DNA from: Spirodela intermedia | Taxonomy: Eukaryota; Streptophyta; Magnoliopsida; Alismatales; Araceae | DNA length: 64,000 nucleotides | NCBI GenBank assembly: GCA_902729315.2 | Contig: LR746273.1 | Location: 4,999,001-5,063,000, forward strand | Reading direction: 5' to 3' | Shown here: positions 38,051-50,378 of the stretch, in pieces | Layout of the letters: each line of letters starts with the position of its first letter | Numbering within the stretch: position 1 is the stretch's first letter | Notes under the pieces: model-generated | The model's database searches: none | Told to the model about the DNA's origin: nothing | What the model saw: only the letters and a program-made list of their open reading frames with translations | Translations under genes and position numbers: made by a program

Positions 38051-38879
38051 TTGTCGTATGTATCACCGTCAAAGATATAGAGACAATAATCGATTATGAT
38101 TTGATAGAACATACACTATCTATTATCTTTAAAATCTCGATGATAGTTCCGAATATGACAATTCATTTTTTTCCTCTTTTCGCACGATCAATGTCTTTGG
38201 CGATTGGTGAGCTCATTTCTTCCTCCCCCGACTGCACTCAAGGCCTCCAATGGGTGTTAAGCTCTTCCTTTCTCCCCTCAGATGACGGGGACAATGTGGT
38301 CAACTCCTATTTTTGGTAGATATCTTCAATAAGTGGTTCAATACTTCTAGATGATACTTCTATGACTTTCGGCGTGGTGTGGTACGTTCGGATAGAATCA
38401 AGTCATCACATCGATGTCTCTTGTTCCCTAAGAGGCAGAATAAACTTGGGCAATGATTTCTTTCCTATTTTTAACATGTTTTGTCATTTATTTATATTTT
38501 ATGATATGTTATTTTCATTTTATATATGTCTTAATAGAAATGAGTAGAACTAATTCAAAATTTGATGAATGATCTTTGTTCTTTTTCTGAATCTTTCAAA
38601 ACTCATTTGAGATCAAGCTAAGATTGTGTCCAACTTATTTTCTATTGATTGTCATAGTTAAATCTTGACGTATTCATATTTTGGGTATTTCACAAATAAC
38701 TAATATTTTTTTATTTTCAAATATGAAATCAGCAAGATTAAAGACTGGTTAATGATCATTGAACTGTTAAATTTTTTTGAAAACATTCATGACTGACCTT
38801 ATATCATATGTGTGAATTCTCAAGTACACATTCGTATGAGAATAATGGTCATCGTGAAAATAGGTTGACCATATTTCTC

Positions 38880-39065
38880 TCCTTCTTTATTATCATTTAA
38901 TTTTTCTCTCTCCCTCTCTCATGAGATGTCTTCTTTTCTCTCTCTCTCTCCCTCTCTTTGATGAGACATTTCTTTGTCTCTATCTCACATGAGATTTCTC
39001 TCCTTCTTTCTCTTTCTCTCTCTTTTATAAGAGATCTCTTATCTCTCTTTTCCTCCCTTTCTCCT
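38880..39065 (+). repeat. Pyrimidine-rich imperfect repeat
   Basis: CT-rich sequence with repeated blocks of the type CATGAGAT(G/T)TCT or GATGAGACAT between runs of TCTCTCTC, about four imperfect units. It is a degenerate minisatellite within the spacer between family Y and the int0 gag remnant. Confidence 0.6.
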
Positions 39066-39119
39066 CTCCCCTTCTTTTATGATGGATTAATATAATGGCA
39101 TCAATAGATAATTTATGCT

Positions 39120-39700
39120 TCATGTGGAGGGACAAGAGTAAATAAAAATTAAGATGAAGCATATGGATTATTAGATGATTTTAGTGAGAATTTCTTTAAC
39201 TATGCATCATCTTCATCATCTTATGATAGTAGTAGAATATGCAAAAAAGGAAGGATATATGAGGTTGGTCACCATGAGGATAAAAAATGGAGATATGAGG
39301 TGAATGAAATTCAGAAGTAGTTGAAAAAACTATGAAGAATGAATGATCTAAATGAAAAAGTGAACCAAATATTTGCTTTGCAGAATATACCAAATCAAAA
39401 TTCATTAAGTCCTCACCTTAGCAATTATGTTCACTCTGTGCTAATTCTAATCACATAAAAATGATTGCCCTATCTTAGCACAGTCTATAACATTACTATA
39501 GGTGCAAATATAGGTTGTCCAGGACTATCCTCAACAGCAAAACAATCCATAGTCCAACTCTTATAATCCAAGGTGGAACAACCACTTGAATTTTTCTACA
39601 AAAAAACCAACAACCTATGATATCAGATCACACAACCCCATAACCTTTGTTATATCAAAAATTATATATTTTAGCTTCACAATAAAATTTTATTTATTAT
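39120..39700 (+). pseudogene. int0 gag, C-terminal part, broken
   Basis: Translation in shifting frames gives a segment with VGHHEDKKWRYEVNEIQK and, at about 39520-39600, QDYPQQQNNP followed by SNSYNPRWNNHLNFS. The latter matches the conserved YNPGWRNHPNFSW block found near the end of Athila/Tat Gag, after the zinc-knuckle region. Many stops are present. A minus-strand frame at 39196-39405 is a shadow. Confidence 0.65.
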
Positions 39701-40289
39701 TAATACAACTCTAAATGACTATTAGCATCATATAGATTGATAAATCATCCATCAACACAACCTAACTAGTAACATCAAGATCTGCCACAACTTAGTGAGA
39801 TGACAAGTATATTTTAACATCTGATTTGTAACAACAACAGATGAGAAGTGTCACAGCAATTAATATAGCAGCCAAACTCCCATGGAGGGCAGCTAGTGGA
39901 ATCTAATGTAAGAAGAAACTTAGGACAACTCCCAAGTCAACCCATAGCCAACCCTAAGCATAAATATCCAACTAAGGTTTCTCCTCAAACATCTAATTTG
40001 GCTAAAAGTAGTTCACACAACTCATCTCCAAGTTCATGATTGAAAAGTATCAATGTAGTTTCGAGTCTTAAGAGTGGGAAAATACTTAGAGACCCTTGTA
40101 AAAATGAGGAGCAGAAAATAAATGATAGATAGATTGCTAGTGATGCTTCTAAGCGAAAAGAGAAAGATATCACAAGAAAAATCAGAAAACTGTTAGAGAA
40201 TTAGAGCTCAATAAGAGAAGAAGATTATAATAGAAATGACGAGATGGAAATAGATAAGTTGGGGGCTCAAGCACAAGAAAAAAGGATGA

Positions 40290-40704
40290 ATTATGATTGA
40301 ATCAATAGGTGAAACATAGCTTATTTAAAGCTTAGCTGAAACCAACACCTATTGTGCTTCAGCTAATAGATAAATCCATTAGAGCACCAAGAGGAATGCT
40401 TGAAGATGTAATAATTATGATTAAGAATTACCATTTTCCTATTGACATTTTGATTCTTAACATGAATGCACCTCAAGACCTAAGCCGAACAACCATAATT
40501 TTGGGAAGACCATTTCTTACAACAGCAAAAGTTAATAATAGTTGCACCACTAGTATGGTAGATATATCCTTCAGAGGGGAGAAAATCTCTTTAAATGTTT
40601 TTGGAGCTTCTAAATATCCAGAACAGTATGAGGAAGAATGTAACATTATGGATGCCATAGATGATCGAATTAGAATAGGAAACATTTATGCATGTAGTGA
40701 ATAA
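40290..40704 (+). pseudogene. int0 aspartic protease domain, C-terminal half
   Basis: The open part (40354-40704) encodes LQLIDKSIRAPRGMLEDVII, then FPIDILILNM, then a TIILGRPFLTTAKV block. These match the retropepsin-like domain of Athila/Tat Pol (LQLADRS-P-GxxEDVLV, FPVDFVVLDM, ILGRPFLATGRA). Translation just upstream shows a KPTPIVLQL-like join, so the domain extends left over a stop. The catalytic D-x-GAS segment expected about 40 residues further upstream was not found. The preserved frame of 116 codons is the longest of int0. It is non-functional as an enzyme. Confidence 0.85.
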
Positions 40705-40759
40705 TGTCATTAATAGAACTTAGAAACTTAAACATAAATGCTCTCCTCACCACATATGG

Positions 40760-41670
40760 AGGTAGCTGAACCATCCACCCAAAACCCCCTATTTTGGAAC
40801 TCAAACCTTTGCTAAATCATCTTAAGTATGTGTTTTTAGGACCTAATCAAATTTTGCCTATTATTACTACTACTATCCTTGCTAAGGACCAAGAAGATGA
40901 AATTTTCATGGTATTGTAATTATTTAAGGGAGTGATTGGATGAACTATGGCTGATTTAAAAAGTATAAGTCTATAATTGTGCATGCAACATATTTATACT
41001 GAGGAAAAGACCAATCCGAATAAGAAAATGTTGTAAAGATTAAATATAAATATGAAGGATGTAGTAAAGTGAGAGGTAATAAAGTGGTTGGATGTTGGAA
41101 TCATCTGATCTAATTTTTGACAACTAGTGGGTGAGCCCCACAATAGTTCCTAAGAAATAAAGATTAACAATAACAAAACACAAAAAGGGAGAAAGTATAG
41201 GCAAGATTAACTACCCTTATGAAGAGTTTTTATAGACTACAAAAAATTAAATGTAGTAACTAAAAAGGATCACTTTCCCATCCCTTTTATTGATTAGATT
41301 TTGTGAACATTACTAGATCAGAAATATTTTTATTTTCTAGATGGTTATTCTAGGCACAACCAAATAGCAATTTATCTAGGGTATCAAGAAAAAACTATAT
41401 TTATATACAATTGATTTTAAATGCACTTTTTTTTGGTTTATGTAATAAGAAAGATACATTTTAGCATTCTATGATCTCTATTTTTTGATATAATTGGTTA
41501 CTTTTTATAAATTTTATAGATGATTTTTCTATATTTGGTTTTTCCTTTGATCATTATTTCGCTCATCTAAGGAAAGTTTGTGCAAGGTGTGTGGAAACTT
41601 AGTCCTTAGTTGGGAAAAAAGGTCATTTTATAGTTAGAAATCGAATCGTTTTAAAAAAAATAGAGGTAGA
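40760..41670 (+). pseudogene. int0 reverse transcriptase, broken
   Basis: Frame-shifted translation follows the Athila/Tat reverse transcriptase from its lead-in (LKYVFLGPNQILPII, near 40820) through a VFIDYKKLN-like block, KKDHFPIPFID (about 41265), YFYFLDGYSRHNQIAI (about 41320) and QEKTIF. The active-site region reads FIDDFSIFG, with IDD at 41516-41524 in place of YMDD or FMDD; both Asp codons remain. The last block is GKKGHFIVRNRIVLKK (about 41620-41660). Stops and frameshifts abolish function. The reading frame is cut by solo LTR C at 41670/41671 and resumes at 43389. Confidence 0.85.
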
Positions 41671-43383
41671 TGACTTGACTTAGTCATTGTATAGTAAATC
41701 ACACAAATTTAAAATTTATAAAACTAGAAAATATGAATTTTTAGATATTTAGAAGTATTTCTGAACAAATATATCAATTATAATTCAATACAACTTTGAA
41801 AAATAGTGGTAATTTTCCAGATCGATCATAAGGATGTAATATAATATCGAGTAATTATTCAGAATTTTCCTCAAAGAATGCTATTTTCTATGAATTTTAT
41901 ATTAGGAAATGAAAATAAAATATATTTAAAATCCACAGAAAAGGGAAATAAGGGTGCGGACATCAGGATGTCGTCAGCATCTAACGAATGAGAATCGGAC
42001 AAAAATAAAGTTCTGCCTGGTGATTCTTACATAAGTGATTACAGATGATTTAATTGATCAAATTAAGATCTGTAAAAGTCAGAAGAATTGTAATTGAATA
42101 AAGTATAACTTGGTAAATTTAAATCAGAAAAATTATCACTAAATGAAGCAGAAATTAAGTTGAAAGTAAGAAAATAGAGTTCCGGCGTCATAGTGACGAT
42201 GTGTCGGCAATGCACCAGAATCTTGAGCGTTCGGGACAATCATTGTGTAGTGTCTATGGCCTCGAAGGCTCTCCTTGGACAAGGACGACGTGGGCAATCT
42301 CTAGATCTCCTTGCGAAGTTTAGAGATCAATGAAATGGGTCGTTGAATCGTCTCCGGCGGCTGTCACCTAGCAAAGTGGAAAAACAACAACTTTGCGGCT
42401 CTCCGATGACTGTCACTGATGGAGAGGAGCTAGATGGAGGTAGGGCACATGTCAAGGAGCTTCATCCTCAGGTCCGTGCAACAAGAGAAGGCTCTTCATC
42501 GCATCCGGTATGCTCTTAGGAGGTGGCGACTAGTCTCTGAGTAGATTATCCTCTTCTTGATGACAGCTTGTTCATCGATTAATCAGAGATGCTTTACTCA
42601 ATGGATTCGTGATCCTTTTATTGCGAATTATTCAGCAAATTTAGTAACAATACTCCGCAAATTACGTTGACAAAATTTTCACCAATGATCTAGCGATTCT
42701 GGTGGCTTAATCCTTCACCGGCAATCTATAGAAAAGTTGCGATAATCAGATGAAAAATATGAGTTTTGGCTCTGAGATGATTCAAACTCATGCCAGTTGC
42801 CCGCCTGCATGAGAGAGATTGACATAAGTACTCTAATGCCCTTATCTAACGACATCATTATGATATATCTCTATTATAAATAAGGGGTATTTTAAGTATT
42901 TAAATCATCGAACCCTTTATGGGGAAGGTGTGACACGGGTTTAGTCTCACATCGCTTGTGAACCAAAGTTTCGAGCAAATATATAGTAATATTACATTTA
43001 CAAATAAGTCCCTTTTTCATGCGTGTATGACCACTCCTTGTCCCACAGCCGGCTAGCCACTGGTGACATAGAAGGGGAGTGGCGTACTCATGCCCCTATC
43101 GGTCCTAGCTGCTTGAGCCCCTGCTCGTGGCTACTTTCTGACTACGGGTCCCCCTCATTTTGTTATATTTTTATTTCTCTTTCTTTTTCTTAATTTATCT
43201 CAAAAGTAAGACTGTAAAAATCATATAAATTCGTATAAAATCACATAATTATGTAAAAATTCACGTTAATCAACTGAAAACCACTTTTCACATTTTAACA
43301 TAAATATAAGTCTATTGATCATGATTTAAGGCTAAAACTATATTATTTACTAATTATTAACTCATGATAATGAAGACTTATCA
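41671..43383 (-). repeat. Family X solo LTR, copy C, inside int0 pol
   Basis: 1713 bp, TGACTTGACT to GACTTATCA, with a perfect 5-bp duplication GTAGA at 41666-41670 and 43384-43388. Long form, moderately CpG-depleted. Removing the LTR and one GTAGA joins the int0 reading frame without a shift (IEV from the left side, DKAKIEV on the right). This confirms both the insertion site and the LTR ends. Confidence 0.93.
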
Positions 43384-44030
43384 GTAGATAAAGCTAAAAT
43401 AGAGGTTATAACTAACATATTACCCCCCTCTTTGGTAAAACAGCTTAGTTCATTTCTTGGATATGCTAGATTTTATAAAAGGTTCATTATATTTTTTTTA
43501 ATATTTCTAAACTTTTAATGGCACTCTTAACTAAAGAGTCATGTTTTCATCTAGAGGTTTAGCTCCATTAGCCTTCGCTACTCTAAAACAAGCCTTAGTT
43601 TAAGCACCTATCCTCTTGGCCCCTAATTGGACTTAACCATTCTTAATCTTGTCTAATGCCTCTAACCTTGCTATAGGAATTGTGTTAAGATAACAAATTG
43701 ACAAAAAAACCAATAGTAATATTTATTCGAGCAAGACCATATCTCATATTCATTATACTACTCTAAAAAGAAGTTTCTAGCTATAGTTTCTACTTTAGAG
43801 AAATTATGATCTTACGTTTTAGGAGCAAAAGTGATGATTTATTAACCTATTCAACACTTAAATATTGCTCAGAAAAATAGACATCAAAACAAGACCAATA
43901 AAATGGATTTTATTATTACAAGAAATTGATATTGGCAATAGGGATAAGAACGGCTTTAAAAATGCAATCGTTGACCATCTATCTAGACTCAACATATTAT
44001 CAAGTATATAATTTTTTGATGTTGGTCAAA
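43384..44030 (+). pseudogene. int0 RNase H region, broken
   Basis: After the target duplication the translation reads DKAKIEVITNILPPSLVKQL and then SSFLGYARFYKRFI, the standard segment linking gypsy reverse transcriptase to RNase H. Later blocks are YYSKKKFLAIVSTLEKL (family YTTTEKELLAVVFALEKF) and AIVDHLSRLN at 43964-43993 (family NxVADHLSRL). Several frameshifts lie between. It belongs to int0. Integrase would follow but is replaced by copy D. Confidence 0.85.
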
Positions 44031-44046
44031 TGAATTCTCATGTATG

Positions 44047-45390
44047 TGATGTGACCTAATCATTGTATAATAAGTCACATAAATATAAATTTATAAAGCA
44101 AAAAAATACTAATTTTTAGATTTTTATAAATATTTTAGTATAAAGAAATTAATTATAATTCAATAAAAGGCTCAAAAAATAGTGAGAAATTTTTAATCAA
44201 TCAGAAAGATGTAAACTAATATGTGGTAATATTTCAAAATTTTCTTAAAAGAGTACATGTTTTTATTTTTTAAAACTAAATAATAAAAGATAAAATATCA
44301 CAAACAAAGAATGGATATTTTTGAATTCAAAGGTATCAAGTGATCAGAGAAAATAGAGAAAGAGAGATTAAATTTATTTAAAATTCACAAAAAAGAGAAA
44401 TAAGGGTTCGGATGTCAAGATGATGTAGCACCGTGAGGAATGTAATTTGAGTAAAAATAAAGTTCCACTTAGTGATTCTTACGTAAGTGATTGTAGATGA
44501 ATTAATTAGTCAAATTGATATTTGTAGAAGGTAAAAGAATCATAATTGAATTAAGAATATTTTTGAAATTTTAAATCACAAAAAATATCAACTAAATTAA
44601 GTAAAAATAAGTTTAAAACATGAAAGATAAAGTTTAAGTTTTGTAGCAGCAATCGTCAAAATTTTGTGTTTGAAAATATTATTGTGCAATGTTCAAGGCC
44701 TCAAAGGATCTCATTAGATAAAAGATGATATGGACAATCTCTAGAGTTTCTTGTGAAGTCAAGAAATCAAGAAAGTGGATCAAGAAATCATCTCTAGTGC
44801 TTGTCACATAGTGCAGTAGAAAAATGACAACTTTATAGATCTCTAGTGACTATCACCAAGATCTTTGGTGGCTAAATGGAGGTGGGGCACATATTAGGGA
44901 GCTTCATATCAAGGTCCATGCAACAAGAAGAGGCTATTAATTGTATTTTGTTCACTCTTAAGAGGTGACACTTATCTCATAGTAGATCATCTTTTTACAG
45001 ACAACAATTTATATATCGATCAATCGGAGATAATTTACTCAATAGATTTAAAATTTTCTTATTTAATTTTTTTCTACAATTTAGAGTAACAATATTTTGT
45101 AAATCGCATTAACAAGATTTTCGTCAATGATTGAGTGATTCTAGTGACTTAATTGTTGATCAACGTTCTATAGTAAAATTATTATTTAATTAGATAAAAG
45201 TATGAGTTTTGACTTTGGTGGTATTCAAATCTTTACCAGTCACTCGCTTGCTTGAGAGAAAATGAAATAAGAATATAAATACCTTGATAAAGTGACGTTA
45301 TAAGGGAATCTCTTTCTCATAAATAAGGGATATTTTAGGTATTAAAATTGTTGAAACTTTTCGAGAAGTTGTGATGCCAATTTACTATCA
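44047..45390 (-). repeat. Family X LTR, copy D, truncated
   Basis: It starts TGATGTGACCTAATC at 44047 (possible left target site GTATG). It follows the long LTR form in minus orientation to about 45380, where the GGTGTGACACGGG-TTTAGTC segment should be. It then meets copy E at 45391. About 400 bp of the element's 5' LTR part is missing. The sequence is very CpG-depleted, making it one of the oldest copies. Confidence 0.75.
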
Positions 45391-47228
45391 TGATGTCTTC
45401 ATTATCATGAGTTAATAATTAATTAATAATATATTTTAAGCCTTAAGTAATGATAAATAAACTTATATTTATGTTAAATTGTGACAAATGGATTTTAGTT
45501 AGTTAATATGAATTTTTCTCTAATAATGTGATTTTTTGTAAATTTATATAATTTTTATAATCATATTTTTGAGATAAATGAAGAGAAATAGAATGAAATA
45601 AAAATATAAAAAAAGGGGACCTACTGGCCAGCCAGGCCCGCAAGTGGGTTAGAAGCATAGTCGAATAGAGCTGCAAGCAAAGGGCATGAGTAGCTAAGGA
45701 TTGGTAGAGGTAGGTGACACATGTGTGTCACTCCCCCTCTAGGTCACTAGTGGGCAGCCAAGCGTGAGGCAAAGAATGGTCGTACACATGAGAAAGAGAA
45801 TTATTGATTACTAAATCTCATATCACTATATATTTATCTCATAACTCTGAAAATAACCAGTGTGAGACTAAATCACTCAACTTTCTAGAAAAGGGTTTTC
45901 ATAATTTTTGATATCTACAATACCTTTGGTTTGTGAGAAAGTGATACCTTTATGATGTCATCTTATAAGAATATTCATATACTTATTTCACTCTCTCTCA
46001 TGTAGACATGTGACCAGTGAGGGTTGTGATTTTCTTATAAATTATCATCAATGATTAAGTCATCAAAATTACTCAATCATTAGTGAAAATATCATCAACA
46101 TGATTTGCGGAACATAGTTGCTAAAATTACTAAATAATTCTAGATAAAAGGATTGTGAATCTATTGATAAAATGATCTCTAATTGACCAATGTACAAACC
46201 ACCTTCGAGAAGTAGACAATCTGTCAAGAGATGAGTCACCACCTCTTAATAGCGTATTTGATGTGATAAACAGCCTCCTCTTACTATGTAAACCTAAAGA
46301 TGAAACTCTCAAAGACATGCCCCACCTCTATCTAACTTATCTCCGTCAAGTGATCGCTACTAAAGATCCACAAAATCATCATTTTTCTACTCTACCGAGT
46401 GACAGCCACTAAAGATGATTTGTCAACCCACCTCATTGATTTCTAGACTCTATAAGAAGATCTAAGTATTGCCCACATCGTTCATGTCTAAAGAGAGCTT
46501 TTGAGGCAGTAGATGTTACATGATAGTCTCATTGAATGCTCAAGATTCTAACACATCAACACTGCAATATCGAAACCTTATTTTATCATTTTTAATTAGT
46601 TTAGCTCACCATCATTTTTTAGACTTTCAAAGGAGATCTAAAGAATGCCTAAGTCATTTATATCTAAAGAGAACCTTTGAGGTCATAGACATCAATCGAT
46701 AATCTTTCTAAACATAGAAATTCAATGAGCATTGTCATGAGGGTGTAACTTTACCTTCCTACTTTCAACTTAATTTTTACTTCATTTAGTGATACTTTGT
46801 GTGATTTCAAGTCCTAAAACTATTATTCACTCAATTACCAATCTTCTCATTGTTACAGATCTTAATTTGATTAATTAAATCATCTATAATCATTTATGTA
46901 AGAATCATTAGGTTGAATTTTATTTCCATCTAACTCACATTCATCGAGGCACTGATGTCATTCTTGTAAATTTTTAAATATATTTTATATTCATCATTTA
47001 GTCTAAAAATTATAAAAAATCATATTATTTTAGAAAATTTCTGAAATATTACTTATTACCGTACATCCCTATGATCGACTTAAAATTTCCCACTATTTTT
47101 GAAACCTTTTATCAAATTATAATTGATTTATTTTTTTCTGAAATATTTTAAAAAAATTAAAATTGATAATTTTTATTTTTAAATTTTAAATTTATGTGAT
47201 TTATTATACAATGATTAGGTCATGTTAA
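45391..47228 (+). repeat. Family X LTR, copy E (5' LTR of int1)
   Basis: 1838 bp, TGATGTCTTCATTATCATGAG to AGGTCATGTTA. The terminal CACGTCA of other copies has decayed to CATGTTA. It is longer than other copies because of a partial duplication of about 150 bp (about 46440-46600 repeated at 46600-46780, both with a CTAAAGAGAGCTTTTGAGG-like core). It is followed by a decayed PBS and gag, so it was the 5' LTR of an element. Its start directly abuts copy D in inverted orientation. Confidence 0.82.
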
Positions 47229-47232
47229 ATTT

Positions 47233-47250
47233 TGACCCATTGTCAGGGAT
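47233..47250 (+). promoter_or_regulatory. Decayed primer binding site of int1
   Basis: TTTTGACCCATTGTCAGGG, three bases past the end of LTR E, aligns with TTTTGGTGCCGTTGCCATGG after LTR F. It is a mutated form of the tRNA-Asp-type site. Confidence 0.5.
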
Positions 47251-47513
47251 GTATTACATAATATTTGGTGTTTTTTTATTTTTTTCTTAAAGTACACAAA
47301 AAAATTAGTTCTTCTTTTTCTTTTCATCCTGGAGATAAAAAAAAAGACAACAGAAAGTAGAGAGGCAAGGATTAGAGTAGACTGAAGGAGGGTAACATTT
47401 ATTAAACTTTGTTTTTAATTTTATATATTTTTATGCATGGTAGAAGATGCTGACATCTAGGACTAGAAAATACCTCTATATTTCATCCAAAACAAAAAAT
47501 TTGAAAGAAAAAT

Positions 47514-49475
47514 CAATTTTGATAAATCCTAAAGGTGGTATAAGTTAAATTGAGAATAATCCCATGGCCATGAAAAATTCTTATTTCCCTGATTCATATC
47601 AACGACCATCTAATATTAGAGTTCCAATAGCACTCACAATTAAATTTGAAATAATTTTATTTTTTCTAAGTAATTCTTAATTTTCATGGATTACCTTTAA
47701 AAGAACCTCACCAGCATTTAAAGAAAAATTATATGATGTGTGATTTACTTAACTCCCTCAATTAACATTGAAAATTATTAAAATGACATTATTCCTTCAT
47801 AAACTTTTTCCAAAAAAATTATCTCTAAAGAAAAACTCAAAATAGAAAAAAAAACCTATGAAGTTTTGCTCAAAAACTAAGAGAAACTTTGCATGAGACA
47901 TAGGAAAAATTCAAAGATTTACTTAGAAAGTGCCCTCATCATGTTATACCTAAATGACAACTTAATATAATTTTTTATGATGAATTATTAGAACAACATA
48001 GAAATATGATTGATTCTATATGTGGAGGAGCTTTTATGAAAAAAACTCTTGATGAGATTTACAACCCTTATGAGAATTTAAGTGAAAATTCCAAAGATCA
48101 AACCTCTTTTAAATTATATGATAGAGATAAAAAGAGAATAATTTATGAATTAGATCATCAAGATGATTATAATTTAAGAAATGAGGCTAACTAGATTAAT
48201 TAAAGATTAGAAAAACTTGATTTACTTATTGACAATATTAGAAAGCCTCTTAAATCTCAATTTAATTCAAATAGTATATATTTTATATATGATGAAAATG
48301 ATAATTCTAAATTTCAATATTATAATTTAGATCAATCATTTCAGCTTATGCAAGAATAAGTACAAGTAGCCTATAATTTTAATAAACTTAGGGAGTATTT
48401 ATCTAATTCTTATAATATTAATTAGAGGAATAATTTTTTGTGGAGAGACCTAAATAATATTCAAAATTTAGAGGCATTTAGACCTAATTCAAATTATGAA
48501 TTTGTCTAAATTGGGAAAATAGATTTCAAAAAAATCAGCTATCTAAAACCTCACTTATTGCTATGGAAATGGTGCAACAAATGATTCAAATAATGCAACA
48601 AATAATGAGCCAAATAACATTGTAGCAAAAATAATTTATAATGGCTTTTGCGAATAAGAGAGAAGAGTTACAACAACCTAGTCAGCCTATAGAAAATTTA
48701 GGAAACTATAAAATAGTAAGATTTTAGCAAGGAGAGTCTAATAGGAGAAATTTCAGAAAAGCCTACAAAATGAATATGTTAAGATAATGCATATATTGAA
48801 TGAGAATATTTTATCTAATCCTTATCTCCAATCATTAGAGAAAATAAATTACCCATTAGAAATAAATGAGAATATTAAAGCTGAAAATATAGTAACAAAA
48901 AAATTGAATAAAATCATTTATTATTCACAATTAATGAATGAATATAGTGAGGATGATGAGGAGTAAGAGCCCTTAGATGAAGAAACAATAATTAATCATG
49001 AAAAAAACATTCTAATTTTTGGTAGAAGTGAGTAAAGGATGAAGAAAAAAAAATTTAAGTGAGGAAAAACTAGTTGATTTGGGAGATTTAGGAGATGACA
49101 TTAATAAATCTAATTATTATTTTTGAGCCATAGATGTTGATAGTGATAATATAATGCATATCATATACTGAAATTAGAAGATAGCTCTTGGGAAGATGAA
49201 AAATTTAAAATTTAAGAAACAAAAATCTAGAAAAAGAGTTGTTTCAACTAATACAAAGAAACAAAAATAATGAATATGAGTATAAAGATAATTTTGGAAG
49301 AGAAAGTTTAAATTTTAATAAATTCATTAGAATTGAGACTAAAGTAGACAATTATTCCATCCTTCAAAACTTACAGCCCATTAAAATTATGTCTTTGCTT
49401 GAAATATTTCATTCCTCAAAAATTAAACAAATATGTAAGAAAGATAAAATAGAGCAACGTAAAATTATATAGATA
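47514..49475 (+). pseudogene. int1 gag, broken (family X)
   Basis: This aligns base by base with the int2 gag (52310-53839) over most of its length but is more decayed. The start codon is lost (GATAAATCCT against GATGGATCCT). The Retrotrans_gag domain lies at about 47570-48100, part of it deleted. The piece MIDSICGGAFMKKTLDEIY (from 48006) matches the end of the domain. In-frame stops at 47859, 47901 and 48192 fall where int2 also has stops. Beyond the part shared with int2, 49060-49470 encodes an acidic and then basic segment ending IKQICKKDKIEQRKII. A Gag protein would form the particle; this copy cannot. Confidence 0.8.
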
Positions 49476-50378
49476 AAAGAATTAGATATATCATTTTAGA
49501 TGAAAAATAGTTAGGTAAGAGCTAATTTGAAAATTATATAGCAGGATCACAATTTATGATGCATCAATATAAAATTTTACTAATGAATGAGAGCCTTACG
49601 ATATGGGATAAAAATGAAGAGAGGTTGTTTTCAAAATGGAAATATTATTTTTTGAAAACAATTGTTAATTGTTTTTACTAAAAGTATCTGAAGGTATATA
49701 TATGAAGCACATGAATTTACTTTAAATCTGAAAAAGAATATCATGAAACTTACGTTGGGATACAAATATATTTTAATGGTCACATATCATCTTATACGAT
49801 CTAAAAGCTGTCAAGTTGAAGACTTTAAATTCAACACTACATGGGACGCAATCCATGAATTTTATTTTATTAATTATATTTTATCTTTTTAAGTTCTTTT
49901 CTTTTTAGAATTTCAATATATTTTTTTATATTGGTTCTTTTTGAGTAAAAGTGCAAGAAGCGTGTAAGATGAAGTGAAAAATTAAAAACGAGGTTGAAGT
50001 GATGTCTTTTTGAACTTTATCCTTTATGATAATATTTTTAGTGCTTAACTTTGCATATATGCATGTTTCACTTGAAAATTTTATTTTCTATATATTCTAC
50101 TTTGATTTTTCTGTGTCATTATGGATAATGTCATTTTTAAGTTAGAGCATGAAGTATTAAGTCTTAATATATGTTGTAGAATGATTAAGAGCATATGTTT
50201 TGATTTTCTTTCACGATCACCTATAAAAGTAACTAATTTTTTTTTAGAAAAATTATAACATCTTTTTCTAGTTTTTTGTTATGAACTGCATAAAATAATT
50301 TACAAATAGTCAAAAATAGCAGAAAAATAGTCTAAAATTTGAAATTTTAGTGAACCTTTTCTTACATTTTAATCCCCT
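49476..50378 (+). other. int1 3' non-coding tail, pol absent
   Basis: No protease, reverse transcriptase or integrase sequence was recognised between the gag and LTR F. TACATGGGACGCAATCCATG (about 49840-49857) resembles the short GC-rich sequence that follows pol in Athila/Tat elements. The remainder is AT-rich and non-coding, to the start of LTR F. No clear polypurine tract precedes F (it reads TTTTAATCCCCT). So int1 either lost pol by deletion or is a gag-only derivative. Confidence 0.5.

Larger units (their letters stand above)
36740..44046 (+). mobile_element. int0: old Ty3/gypsy (Athila/Tat type) element, internal region
   Basis: Degraded gag (about 36740-37200 and 39120-39700), protease (to 40704), reverse transcriptase (40760-41670) and RNase H (43389-44030) follow in gypsy order on the plus strand. 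Two younger insertions interrupt it: a family Y LTR at about 37380-38050 and family X solo LTR C at 41671-43383. The integrase is not seen. Copy D begins at 44047, just after the RNase H end block. No flanking LTR of its own was found. It is the oldest layer of the cluster. Confidence 0.8.
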
